Shown here piece after piece: positions 33,910 to 44,522 of a stretch of 64,000 nt of DNA (position 1 is the stretch's first letter; every line of letters starts with the position of its first letter). Location of the stretch: the NCBI GenBank assembly GCA_024741835.1, contig JAENRP010000093.1:62001-126000 (forward strand), written 5' to 3'. Made by a program: the position numbers and the translations under genes. This DNA is from Diplocarpon mali (lineage: Eukaryota > Ascomycota > Leotiomycetes > Helotiales > Drepanopezizaceae). The notes under the pieces were generated by a model. That model ran no database searches. It saw only the letters and a program-made list of their open reading frames with translations, and was not told the DNA's origin.

Positions 33910-35769
33910 ACCCTTTTTCTGGTACGCCTGAGGGCCAGCCGTAATATTATCCTAGGCTATTAACGCCTTCCTATATAGCCACGATTTTTTATTCAGTTAC
34001 TTAAGTTTTCTACTAATTATAAGCCGCTATTAAACCCTAACCGTCCTTATGAGCTTATACCAGCTTCGCAATATATCCTTTTTCTGTACTCTTTCCTTAT
34101 ATACATTAATCTGCCTCATCCCTCCTTATAATTATTATGAAGCTGTTCCTTTAGTTGTAGGTAAATATTAAACAATTTTTAAATACGGAAGTAGACGTCG
34201 AGGGTAGAGAGCAGTTACAAAATATTACATAAATCTTCCATTACATTGTCGATGGTATTTATCTCTTCTTTAAAACGCCTAGCAATATACTTTTGATATT
34301 AAAGGGACTTCATCTTAGCTCTGCAGACTTTCAGAGAGCTAGGGTTTTAAAGGTGACACCGCGATAAGTGTTGGGTCGTCGTCTTTCTATTTTAAGTCAT
34401 TGAAACCCCTGGTTATAAAGAAGCCGATTCAAGTTTTACAATAGGTTTGCAGCCCGCTGAACAAAAATGTGTAGAGGGTTCGGCGCCTCCACAATATCCT
34501 ACTCTGAACTCTACTATTTATAAGAAAAAATAAATTTCGAGCCTAGCTTATTGCAGGCAAACAAGCACTATATGAGGGTATAGTTTGATCTTACAAAGCC
34601 ACATAAACCCTCGTTAAAAGTGATATCGACATGGTGTTTATTTGGCCTGTGACTAAGAATCTTAAACACACTTCTTAATATCCAGTACTATCGAAGTAAA
34701 CTTCATACCGTAATGTAGAGTACTCGGCGTATCAAGTTGTGGTATTCCATTCCTCGCCAAGATCTCCTACGAAGATCTCCCCCAAGCGATTAGTGTGTAT
34801 CGAATTAAGGACGTATGTTTTACTTCTATATATCGACTGAAAGGGCCTTGATCGAAGGATTCTCTAACTGAGTAGTTGAGCTGAATATACTATTATTAGA
34901 GTAAGCACAGACTTTAGGGGGTAGAAAGGTAAGGCAAATTGAAGCAAGCCCTGAGCTGAAGATGAGGCGGACCGGCTAATTAATGTATGATTAAAACCTT
35001 GAATCAAGAAAGATGCTGCTTTCTAAGGTCTATGATTTGAGAGCTATTCAGCTAAATACTGTAAGTTATAAGTGCACAACATTCAATTCTACTCAATTCT
35101 ATTCAATCCCAGTGTAAGCCGGTGATAGGTGCACGGCTCCCCTTTTGCGTTAGAAAGTCTCAATTACCCCTGCGTCGGCACGCTATAGTACTGTGTACTT
35201 TGTATGTACTCTGTATGTACTCTGTATGTACTTGCTTGCCATCCCAAGGATATGCGGCAACCCAATTCGTTTACCATCTACCCACTTTTATTATAAACTG
35301 CAATTCCATATTGATCCACTAATCAGTTTCTTTACATAAGGGGTTTCTACCACCTGGTTAAGAATGATCTAGGGGAGATGACGACTCAATACCTATACTC
35401 AGTATATCCTAGAAACCTCTAGCTCTCGTAAGAGCTTGCAAAGATAAGATTAAGTTCCTTCAATTCTGAAAGCATATCCTAGGCATATAAAAGTAGACTC
35501 AAGCTTTTTCAACTAAATAATTAAAAATTCTTCCAACTTGATATATACCTTATACTTTGAAGCTTTACCTAAATATCTCAGGGCTAATCATAATAAATAC
35601 CTTTGTCTAAAGAGATAAGTCAATAATGGTTATGAGGAGGAATAAGGTACTTTATAGTATATAAAGAAAGTGTAAGGGAAGGAATATACTATAAAGCCAA
35701 TATAAGTCAATCAAAGAATGAAGGTTAAATAGCTACTAATGAGAAGTACGACGCTTAATACTTATCATC
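33910..35769. other. AT-rich desert between inverted transposon remnants
   Basis: All frames are broken and no domain is recognised. A small minisatellite lies at about 35192-35233. Bases 35649-35664 and 35684-35697 form a 13-bp perfect stem (actttatagtata with its complement), probably chance in AT-rich DNA. Confidence 0.4.
35192..35233. repeat. 12-bp minisatellite
   Basis: About three units of tgtatgtactct in direct repeat, preceded by a degenerate unit (tgtgtacttt). It lies in non-coding AT-rich DNA. Confidence 0.75.
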
Positions 35770-35960
35770 TGAATACATGGTCATAATTACATAAGAAGGC
35801 ATTCGCAGCTTTAGATAAAGAGTTGAGTTGGACCTAAGGCGATTCCCCAGCTCTACTATCTATCTAAGGCGCTTCCATGAGATAATATTTAAGTTTCAGA
35901 GATATAGAACCTCTTTAACAAATAAGCTGGATATAAAAGAGACCCTTATTTAGGGAATCA
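35770..35960 (-). mobile_element. Inverted counterpart of the 33.56-33.76 kb transposon remnant
   Basis: The reverse complement reads aaagaggttctatatctctg, then gaagcgccttagatagatag, then gaatcgccttaggt, matching the plus strand at 33597-33700. Differences are mainly transitions. The two copies face each other across about 2 kb, forming a large imperfect inverted repeat. Confidence 0.5.
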
Positions 35961-37844
35961 AGTAGGACTAAAGAGTAAATAGTGAACTGCAAGAATGTCT
36001 TCAGGCTAGTTTTATCCTCATGTATAAATACGACTTAAGCATTCCTGTAATATACCATATAGTGTAGAACTAATATAGTATACTAAAAGGGGGAAAAAAG
36101 ACTCCCCAGCCCAGATACGTAGTCTATCAAACTGGCAACCAAACCATCCGCCAGACTCCACAGAGCAAGGAGTAGAGAGCTAGAGCTTAGGTCCAAGGTC
36201 AAGTATGATAAATTTTTACATTGAAAAATATTTTTACCATTTCAGTCGCTATGCCAGCTTTTGCAACTTGCAAGAAGCAGTTCATATGAGAAGCAGTAAT
36301 CTTGCCGATATGTTGTGGCGTTCATACTACTAGTAGCGCTAACTCTGCTTGTTCTGCACTTTCGACTTAGTACTGTTGAAGAATAAAATTAATGGCAACG
36401 TCACTAATGGTACTATTATATATCAGTTCTTCCTGGATAGTTTGTACGAAGCTTTTTTTGTGCAATTATTATGATTCAGCTTTTGTGGTGGCATTTGAAA
36501 GGATTTGAGAGCTTTATTATCAAGCTTCTATCAAAACATAAGGCTATATAAAAATTATTAAGCCTAGTTCCAAAAATTCGAACCGTAAATTTATCTTGTA
36601 GGATAGACTAATCAATCTGGATCTTTGATATGTTTTTCTTACTGGTCATAGGCTCAATCTTTTAAGTGATTAACTGAATGTCTTCTATTAATCCTCTGAA
36701 TTTAGTCGACTGACCCAGACTTGAAACCGAGTACTGCATGAGTAAATGATATTCATATAGACCGCCCTCTAGATGCAAGAGCCAGATGCCTGTTCTTAAC
36801 AAATAGAGTAAGAAAGCTTGCAATTCTGCGCCTAGACAAGCGGCACAGCGATATTTATCATTTCTACACCTCCTTAACAAGAACAAGAACAACCATGACA
36901 TTACTATAAAAACAACGTCAAACACAACCACCATGCGCCAGCCGTCATTATCTATGACAATAACACAGTAAACTCCCCACGTTCCATAACCCGCCCAAGA
37001 GCAATCCACTCACGATGATCAACCACTTGCGCTTCTCGCAGCCTAAGCTGAGATAATCTCCATACGATCATGCTATCCCCTTGCAAGATGTTTCCATCCC
37101 TCTAAGCGAATTACACGCAAAATTCTCTAGAGTATTTCCCTACCATGGCCTTTGTAAGCTCGCATCTGCCTCTAATCAGCCCTAGAGCAACCGGTTTACA
37201 TTCTTGGCTGTAATTGCAAGATTCGTCCGCGAGTCGTGTTAAAGAATAAGATAGGATAACTCATATGATTACATGTCATCGGCATTTCCATCAGTCACGA
37301 GCGTTCCGCGAGGAAGCGTAGCGGCGGTGCGAGGATGGAAGTTCCTTATTCTCTTAGTGGGATGTAACGAGTAACGGAGACGGTGGGTGTTCCATCGGCT
37401 GTCATCCGCGCGAGGTGGTATGTAGTCATAGCAGAGAAGTTAAGTATTATGTCAAGCTCGCATGAACTGATTCTACTTTGAGATATGTCGATTGACTGGG
37501 AAATAGACAATATGAAAGCAAGACACGCTCTACTACTGGTGAAGGGCCTGTTCGCCGCGACAATAATGGAACAAGGTCGCAGTCATGATCTTACGTGTTG
37601 CCAGTGCCACTGCGTTCCTGAGCCACATGGAATAGCTACCATCAGAGACGATGCCAGGGTTGGCTGCTGCCGGTATCAAGGCGTACAGAATATTCTACCC
37701 GCTCGGAGAAGGGTAGTACATAGAATCCCGAGTACTTCAAAAGCGCCTGGATCTGCAGCTCTCGAAAACACCATGACTTATACTAGTTCCTCGCATACAA
37801 CCACGAGCCCAACAGTAATTGCCAGCCGGGAGTTCCCTCGCTGC
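35961..37844. other. AT-rich desert grading into normal sequence
   Basis: No convincing gene. A minus-strand frame of 115 codons at 36662-37009 contains hydrophobic runs (VIDNDGWRMVVVFDVVFIVM, WLFLFLLRR) but no recognisable domain. Composition returns to normal after about 37240. The plus-strand frame 37485-38081 overlaps the end of the next gene and is rejected. Confidence 0.4.
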
Positions 37845-39152
37845 TCACGGCCACATCGCAGCCGCAAACTCGGGATGGCTGCCCGGCGTCCCAAAAATCT
37901 GACTGAACGGGTCACTCAACAGCTCCGGGCCCTCCGCCAACCCGACTTTCTTCTCCAAGTACTGCTGTCGCCGCAGCGCAACGCTCCACGCAAAACTCGA
38001 GTGCCCGACTCCCACGAACTCAGACACTGTGCCCAGCACCAGGAAGTCGACGAGGCTCTGCTGATCTGGCGTCATGGCTAGCAGACGCTTGCGGTCCCGG
38101 CCTTGGAGCAAGTCGAGTTTGCTCGTGACTCTGACGCCCAGGGCTGCAGCGTCTTTGAAGAACCGCGGAATGTCGGTGTCGCGCTCGGAAGCGGCGTAGA
38201 TGGCCGAAAGGTTGGAGCGCATGGCGTGGTCCAGGTAGAGCCGAGCTTGAGTGTCGTAGTCGGCGTTCAGACGGTCTGGTTTGGGGAGGACTTTGACGTC
38301 TGTCTCGGTGCTGAGGTAGGCGCCCAGCAGGAAGTTCGTGCGCATCAGGTCTCTGAGGTTGAAGGAGATGGCGTGTCTTTCTGCGAATCTCAGCAGGGCT
38401 GAGGTAGCCAGGTCTCGGATATCCGATCGTATCTTCAGGATCTTTCCGAAGTGCTCAAACGCGGCTCCGTCGCTTGCGACTGGGTATGTCAGGTGAGAAT
38501 TGCCCAGCTCAACGATGACCGGCCCTCCTGCGTCGGGCTCCAGGTTCTGAGCGAGCCACTTGTAGAACAGCGTCCTCCACTCCTCGGAGAGCTTCTTCCC
38601 TGCTCCAGAAATCTTCTTCAAGAGCATCTCCGGCTGGAGAGCAAAAGGCCCCCGAGCCCGCTCCCCATCCTGCAGGCTGAAGGCCGTCTTGTAAAGCCTC
38701 ATCTGCGGACACGACACTTGTAAGGACTCGACCAGATGGCCCGTGTCGAAGAAATACCCAAAGTCGGTGGGATTGCCCGCACCAATCTCTCCGTACGGCT
38801 CTCTCGCCACGATCCTGGGTATGACCAAGCTCCCGCCCGCAGCCATGGCGTACCGCACGCAGCTTAGGACCTCGTTCCTCACCTCCGCGACATTCCCAGT
38901 CGGCGCATGGCACATGAAGACGACGCTCTCGTTCCATGGCGTGCTCTCGCAGAGATTTTTCATGGCCGGCGAGACCAGCGGGGGGTAGTCGAAGAGGTCG
39001 CGCGAGGGCGACTGTGGCGCGTTCGCGTAGATGCTCCACGCGGTGTAGTGGAAGCTGTAAGGCCGCTTGAGGGCGACCCATATCCAGATTGTAGTGAGGA
39101 GGCAGATGGCGAATGAGCCGTAGCGGCGGTTGACGCCGGCTGGGAGCTCCAT
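37845..39152 (-). CDS. Type II membrane protein, GDP-fucose O-fucosyltransferase-like
   Basis: A single open frame. The start at 39152 gives 435 aa with a membrane segment immediately after a short basic N-terminus (YGSFAICLLTTIWIWVAL, about 11-28), fitting a type II Golgi/ER enzyme; an upstream in-frame ATG at 39368 would add 72 residues without features. The lumenal part carries SCVRYAMAAGGSLVIPRIVA near the start of the domain and, near the C-terminus, a segment VDFLVLGTVSEFVGVG followed by HSSFAW (about 368-389). That D ... G-x-x-S-x-F arrangement is typical of the PoFUT-like glycosyltransferase fold in fungal proteins. The likely activity is transfer of a sugar from a nucleotide sugar to protein or glycan; donor and acceptor are not established. 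No intron is seen. Confidence 0.7.
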   Translation of the reverse strand: MELPAGVNRRYGSFAICLLTTIWIWVALKRPYSFHYTAWSIYANAPQSPSRDLFDYPPLVSPAMKNLCESTPWNESVVFMCHAPTGNVAEVRNEVLSCVRYAMAAGGSLVIPRIVAREPYGEIGAGNPTDFGYFFDTGHLVESLQVSCPQMRLYKTAFSLQDGERARGPFALQPEMLLKKISGAGKKLSEEWRTLFYKWLAQNLEPDAGGPVIVELGNSHLTYPVASDGAAFEHFGKILKIRSDIRDLATSALLRFAERHAISFNLRDLMRTNFLLGAYLSTETDVKVLPKPDRLNADYDTQARLYLDHAMRSNLSAIYAASERDTDIPRFFKDAAALGVRVTSKLDLLQGRDRKRLLAMTPDQQSLVDFLVLGTVSEFVGVGHSSFAWSVALRRQQYLEKKVGLAEGPELLSDPFSQIFGTPGSHPEFAAAMWP

Positions 39153-39671
39153 TCTGGCGCTGAGGACGGAGAATGCTTCGGATGTTGAAGCTTGGAGAGA
39201 AGAGTTGAGCTCATGGCGGCTTTTATCTGATGGCAGCAAGGGTGCTGCTGGGGAGCGGGAAAGGGGCAAGCTCCAATTCCCTGGATCGACGACGCGTGAA
39301 GCTGGTGGGAAGACATGTAAGGGGTGAGGTTGTTTGGCTTGGCGAGAAGTACACCAAGCGCCCTCCATTTCCTTGACCTTGGAACGGATCGCATACCAGC
39401 AACCGCAGGGGAAAATGCATTAAAGAAGCTGAGTGTAAGCACATTATTTACATAAATGGGCTAAACTTACAACCGGATATTCCAATAGCGAAGGTGACAA
39501 CAACTCTATGCTTGACCTACCCCAACGACCCGAGCGCCCCCAATGCAAGCAAATCCTAGCGACGGTGACAACTACACTCTGCTTGAACTACCCAACGACC
39601 TGAGCGCCCCCAATGTATGCAAATTCGCTGATCTGGTCCAAATCTTCGCAATCGTACAATTTTGACATAGC
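39153..39671. other. Intergenic with an imperfect 70-bp duplication
   Basis: This is the promoter of the fucosyltransferase-like gene and the 3' flank of the zinc transporter. Bases 39491-39557 and 39560-39626 share the order gtgacaacaactctatgctt / gtgacaactacactctgctt, then gacctaccccaacgacccga / gaactacccaacgacctga, then gcgcccccaatg and gcaaat, so this is an imperfect tandem duplication of about 70 bp. Confidence 0.6.
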
Positions 39672-41124
39672 CTAGGCCCACGCACCCACCAAGGCCATCA
39701 GAGATGCCCCTGCCAACACAGCCCCAAAAGCCTGTATCCTGCGCCTGCCTTGTAGTACCCCATAGCTCTTCTCACTTAGAAAGTCCTCCGCCAACAGCTG
39801 TACCAGCCCAGAAAATAGCAATAACCCACTGGATATGGCATTCATGAACCCCACTATCAGCAAGCCCGCGGCACTTTGCGGGTCATAAAGCTTGTGTAGG
39901 AACAGTCCGATGGCTTGTCCTATTGGTGTCGTAGCTCCGTAGGCTAGAACCATTAGCCAGGGTTTAGGAGAGTGTTTTGGAAAGTCGATTGCAGCAATGC
40001 GAGAACCTAGCGCTAACCCCTCGAAGGATTGGTGGAACGAAACGGCGACTAGAAATACAACGAAAGGCGTACCAGTGGCTACCGAGACGGCCATACCAAT
40101 GAATACGCTGTGGAAGAGAATACCGGCTTCGAGGAGGAAGCATTGGAGCACCTGACGCTTCTGCTGCTCTTCGCGCGAAGGGCCGGATTCGGTTGTTTGT
40201 GCTGTATTCTCTACCTCCGTTTGAGAGCGGGTCAAGGCTGCAGTCGGAGGGCCCAATTCGTCCAGGTCGAGATCCGAGTCATTATCATCATCATATCCTT
40301 CGTGATTCCGGTCCTGGGGTTGGCTGGTCGGCGTCGACATGGCGACTGGAAGAGGCGAAGCACCCGCAACAAGTCCTTCTAGAGCACCTGCATCGCCCAA
40401 AGCAAGATGCTTTGGCCGGCGATTCATCCCCAGCTTTCCCAATCTGCCCATTGGTTTCTTCGTCGAGTGTGCCGAGCCATTGTGAAGGGTGTGATTGTGT
40501 CCCTCTTCTCTGTCCGGCACAGCATCCCAAGACCCACCATGCGAATGTGAATGTCCAGCCCCTCTCGTCGTCAAGAACATCTCCAGTCCGGCGACTACCA
40601 GAGCAGAGCACATGGCCACCAGTCCTGCCAGGGAACGGTAGCCCTGACTGAAGAAGAAGGGCAGACACGGGTCCGTGAGCGAGGTGAACGCGGTTGGCAG
40701 GAGATGCACGAATGCCGTCGCGACGAGGACACCGGTTCCGAAATGCTGTGATATAAAGACGAATCTATTCTGGCCTGCATTCCCCTTGGAAGATCTGCGA
40801 GACACTAACGGGATTCCGCAGGCTGTCTCTGGTTAGTCATGACCACGAAGGGGGTGAAGGGGGTGTTCAAAGCCGACCGACCTATTGTACTCAGGGCCAG
40901 TATCAAGAACAAGGCCAGAACGTGAGCAGATGTATCGTAGAGTCCCCTCTTCCCAGAACCGCAATTCGGCTTCGCGGGCGCCTCATCCCGTCTGGCTAAC
41001 TCGGCTCGCAGAAGTTCTGTTGGTATGCTGGACCACGAGGGAGCTGCTGATGGTTAACTGACGACAAGCAGGTAACAGGGCACACGCAACTCTCACCTGC
41101 TCTGGAAACATCCCCATTTCCCAT
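39672..41124 (-). CDS. ZIP-family zinc/iron transporter
   Basis: Three exons (41124-41097, 41046-40882, 40822-39672) give 447 aa starting MGNGDVSR. Introns are 50 nt (gtgaga donor) and 59 nt (unusual gtcggt donor, gactaac branch site, gacag acceptor). The protein has about eight membrane segments: HVLALFLILALSTI (51-64), a second with FGTGVLVATAFVHLLP (92-107), a third around 130-150, a cytosolic His-rich loop with GHSHSHGG and GHNHTLHNGSAHS (155-183), then an acidic linker. The family motifs of segments IV and V are intact: FHSVFIGMAVSVA with His302, and FHQSFEGLALGSRIA with His328 and Glu332, which form the metal path. ZIP proteins move Zn2+ or related metals into the cytosol. The location (plasma membrane or organelle) and the metal cannot be fixed from sequence. 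No zinc-responsive promoter site was recognised. Confidence 0.93.
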
Positions 41125-43028
41125 GTTTCTGAGGTTCTAGAGATGTGGTAGAGCCGCAGTATCATGTTGCAGAGAGTAGAGACTGCACGGATTCATGCGG
41201 AGAGAACCTGACGGTGCGAAACTCCTACGGTATGTCCGGGCCATCTTGGCGCTATGGCTCGAACAGCCGCCTCGATGGAGATGACTCAGCTTCCTCGACC
41301 AATGGGTGTTTATCCGACGTGGACAAACGTTGTTCCGATACCTATTTTTGGGCGGCTAGCTGATGCGCTCTGATATATGGGGAGCATGTGTTGATCACGA
41401 AGCCTCCCTCTCTCAACTCCTCCCCCTTCAATTAAAATCCTTTTGAACTGAGCTGTTGATGAGTGCAGGTATTCGGAGCCATCAGATGCCATCCTCACAC
41501 CTATCCGAAGTCAAGGCTAGATGCTGCGAAAATGCCCAACGCGCTCAGTTGACTGCAACTCAGATGCCTGGGCGCCAGTATCAGTACCAGCCAAATGATG
41601 TCCAGAAGACCATGCCAAGCGGACTACTCTCAGCTACTCCCACATATCCGCTGTCGCAGTTCTGCTTTTGCCCTGCTCCCGTTCTGGGTAATAGCCAAGT
41701 CGGATTCTACAATCCCTTTTCTTGAAAACCTGGTTGTTGTTTAGTCTCCCATCCCTCGACGAGGTCGCAGAAACATTGGCTCTATGGTAGGCAGGCTATC
41801 ATTCCTCACTCATGCAACACCTACTACGACCAGCTATGGACCATTCTGCGTCAGCATCCCTCTGAGCGCCCCAGGACCTTTCGGATCCAGACAGCGACCG
41901 CTTGAGAAACCCGGTTTCACGCGACAACAGCCACGAGGAATATCGCCACTTATTAGATCTCGCAGACTAGTTGAGTCTATTCGGAAAATCAAAAAGTGCT
42001 TCTGCTCGCGGCGGCTGCTCTTGGGCTTTCTCCATTCTTTGAGTTCGGGATGCTACGCCCCTCTTTGCAAGGGCCCCTAAACATCCTCAAGACTGCGGAT
42101 ATCAAGAAATCTCCTAGCAGCCTTGGGCTACGAACTTCCATCAGCTACCCGACCGTAAGAATACCACTCCGAACAACAAAGCGCTGAATGCATTACGAAC
42201 GACGGAGACATGGCCCGCCGGAGGGCTACTTGCATTGTGCACTGCTGCATATCAAAAAGGCCATCCTGGCTTCAGCGAACTTCGCTTTCATGCTCATACT
42301 TCTTTCGAGCGATGCATACTAACTTTCTCGCCAGCCCTTCTCAACCTCGATCAGCACATCTTGTTGCTCAGGTCAAGCTAATGTTGCCGCTCAATGACCG
42401 AAAGATCGCAGGATGGGTACCAACACCCGCCAAGGAAAGCAGCTTTCCCTACCTCGCCGAGCAGAGACAAGCAGCAAGCCACCTTGGGAAAAACCTCTTG
42501 AACTTCCACGAGAATTGAATCGCCAACACAAGATAACATTACCTAGCTAAGGAGGTAGCAACTTATCTACTGTATACCCAACAAAGGGCACCAGCTACCA
42601 AACTCTCCTCGCCGGGCCCCTCATAAGCGAGCGAATAGCCACCCCCCAGTTCCAGCAGCCTAAAGAAATTGGGCTGCAACTCTCCCTCTGAGTTTCGCAC
42701 CCCCAGCATCGGATTTGCTCTGCTCGTGCGGTGGGAATATGCGATGTTGGGCATGAACGGGCGCTCCCGTGCTAATCATTACGTAGGGAGTGATGAAAGC
42801 ATAGCCACGGTGTGAAACAGACAAGCTTCGCAGTTCTGGCATTGTGTTTCCATATCTTGATCAAGTTCATCCTGCTTTTCCTCCCTTTCTTTCGTATCTT
42901 TCTGATGTTTCTCCGATGGTGCTGAATAGTTTTTTTTCTCGGTATATTTCAGTCGCAGGCGGTCTCGGCTGCATCTTCCTTCCCCTCAACCTGGCCCAGA
43001 TTTCTCTCGCCAAACGACTCCTCCAGAG
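41125..43028. other. Intergenic, no convincing gene
   Basis: About 1.9 kb of normal composition. Several short frames are open (41456-41725, 41784-42080, 42210-42518 on plus; 42563-42754 on minus), none with a domain, signal peptide or good splice partner. The minus frame at 42754-42563 (PNFFRLLELGGGYSLAYEGP) is the most protein-like. Bases 42880-43028 are the T/C-rich leader of the next plus-strand gene. Confidence 0.4.
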
Positions 43029-43724
43029 ATGGCGTTGTCAGAAAGATATGCTCCAGCGGAACGGCCCATCTTTGTCCCTACGACTCGTCCCCGTTACCCC
43101 GGCTCTCCCATTCAAGCCACACGTCCCGACGGGCACCACGCGCCAACTCAGCACTGGCTTCCTGGGGAACAGTATCCAAACTACCGACTTTCATCATCAT
43201 CATTCTCAGACAAAGACAGGATACCTCTCCCCCCGTCGCGAAACCAAAGTAATGTCCCCTTCTATGTCCCGTGTAGCCCGCCAGCAGCAGCGTATCGTGA
43301 GACAAGACCGGAGTACGTCATATATCGAGAACCTCCAACAAACCAGGGCCAGAACCAGGGCCAAAACTTCGAATACAGAATACACCCACCCTCTCACCCC
43401 CCTGGGCCACAATACCACACCCCCAGCTCACCTCTTCCAGAGCCCGGCGCCCTCCCTCGCTGGTCCGATCGTCGCCTCTCCCCGCACCTGCCCTCGTCCA
43501 GGGAACGAGCCAGATACCCATCTAGAGGCACACAGCGCAGCTACTCGCAATCCCGGTATCCCAGGACAGGGTCGGGTACGAGCAGGAGAGCGCCGTACCC
43601 GGCTCCCATGACGGCGAGTGGGCGTGGGAGGAGGGGTGGACGGAGGTATCAGGGGCGAAAACGGGGTGGTGAGGGTGGGCGTGTCAATGAGGGCCGGTAT
43701 CACAGGAGAGATCTCGGCGCGTGA
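43029..43724 (+). CDS. Hypothetical Pro/Arg/Tyr-rich protein with RGG-like tail
   Basis: A single frame of 231 aa starts MALSERYAPAERPIFVPTTR. It is rich in Pro, Ser, Tyr and Arg throughout, with PPTNQGQNQGQNFEYRI in the middle and a strongly basic, Gly/Arg-rich end (SGRGRRGGRRYQGRKRGG) that resembles RNA-binding RGG tails. There is no folded domain, signal peptide or membrane segment. A second frame is open over most of the same DNA (42844-43611), but the chosen frame has a better-placed start after a T/C-rich leader and a natural stop. RNA binding or nuclear location is inference only. Confidence 0.5.
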   Translation: MALSERYAPAERPIFVPTTRPRYPGSPIQATRPDGHHAPTQHWLPGEQYPNYRLSSSSFSDKDRIPLPPSRNQSNVPFYVPCSPPAAAYRETRPEYVIYREPPTNQGQNQGQNFEYRIHPPSHPPGPQYHTPSSPLPEPGALPRWSDRRLSPHLPSSRERARYPSRGTQRSYSQSRYPRTGSGTSRRAPYPAPMTASGRGRRGGRRYQGRKRGGEGGRVNEGRYHRRDLGA

Positions 43725-44522
43725 GCTCGGGCGGTGGAGTAGAATGGCGACAGTGGGCTTGATGAGCGGGTGAGCTTACTGACGTGGTCCCAGCTCCGAA
43801 GCTATGGCTGTCTGCGATGGATGAAAGTCGTGCGTGTCAGGCTTCGCTGGGTATAGCATAGCATGAGCTGTGCAAAACACGTCCCTGACTGATATTCGGG
43901 TGGAATATCGATCACCGAGATCCAATCAGTCTTTTCACTCACAGCTGCAGTACGGAAAAGGCATATCGGATCGTCGGTCTTGGGTGCCGACTGCCAGAAC
44001 ACATGACCATCGTCCGGCCTTGCAGTGAAGGACCCCCTCTTGAGAATTCGTGTTTCACTCTTCTGCTATCATGAGGATCAGTCGTAACCTGGGATTTGAT
44101 ATGTTTTTTGATTGACGTCTCGCGCGCTTCTCTGCATTGCATTAGCATATCAGTATCGTGTCGGTGCAGAGGCGCTGAGTTTGCCGCCCAAATATTTCCA
44201 TCGCTATGTCATTAGCAGATTGACTGAAGAGTCTAGCAGATGAACCCTAGTCTTAGGAATTTTCATCCCAATGTCAACTTCAACTTCAGATGAAAAGCTT
44301 TGAAATAATCTTCTGTTGCGCAGTGAGGAACCTTAGGCTCTGAGGACCTGCTAATACAACTAGCCCCTGAAGTGACTCACGGAGCCTCTCGACTCAGGGA
44401 GCTCGGTATACACGCTGCTGCTCACCACTTTGGCCATCCCCTGTTTTGAAGGACATATTCGTTGCTGGAATATTCATTTATTCGCTAGAGCCAGCGCATG
44501 TTCCCATAGCCGCCGAAGACAA
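43725..44522. other. Intergenic, nothing recognised
   Basis: About 800 bases between a plus-strand and a minus-strand gene (convergent), probably their two 3' flanks. Short minus-strand frames at 43802-44002 and 43939-44148 lack features. Confidence 0.4.

Noticed and set aside
35122..35322. Plus-strand frame of 66 codons over the 12-bp minisatellite
   Set aside because: The frame is open mainly because of the repeat and shows no protein features.
38509..39081. Second minus-strand frame of 190 codons inside the fucosyltransferase-like gene
   Set aside because: Shadow of the true frame in GC-rich coding sequence; rich in Arg and Gly without motifs.
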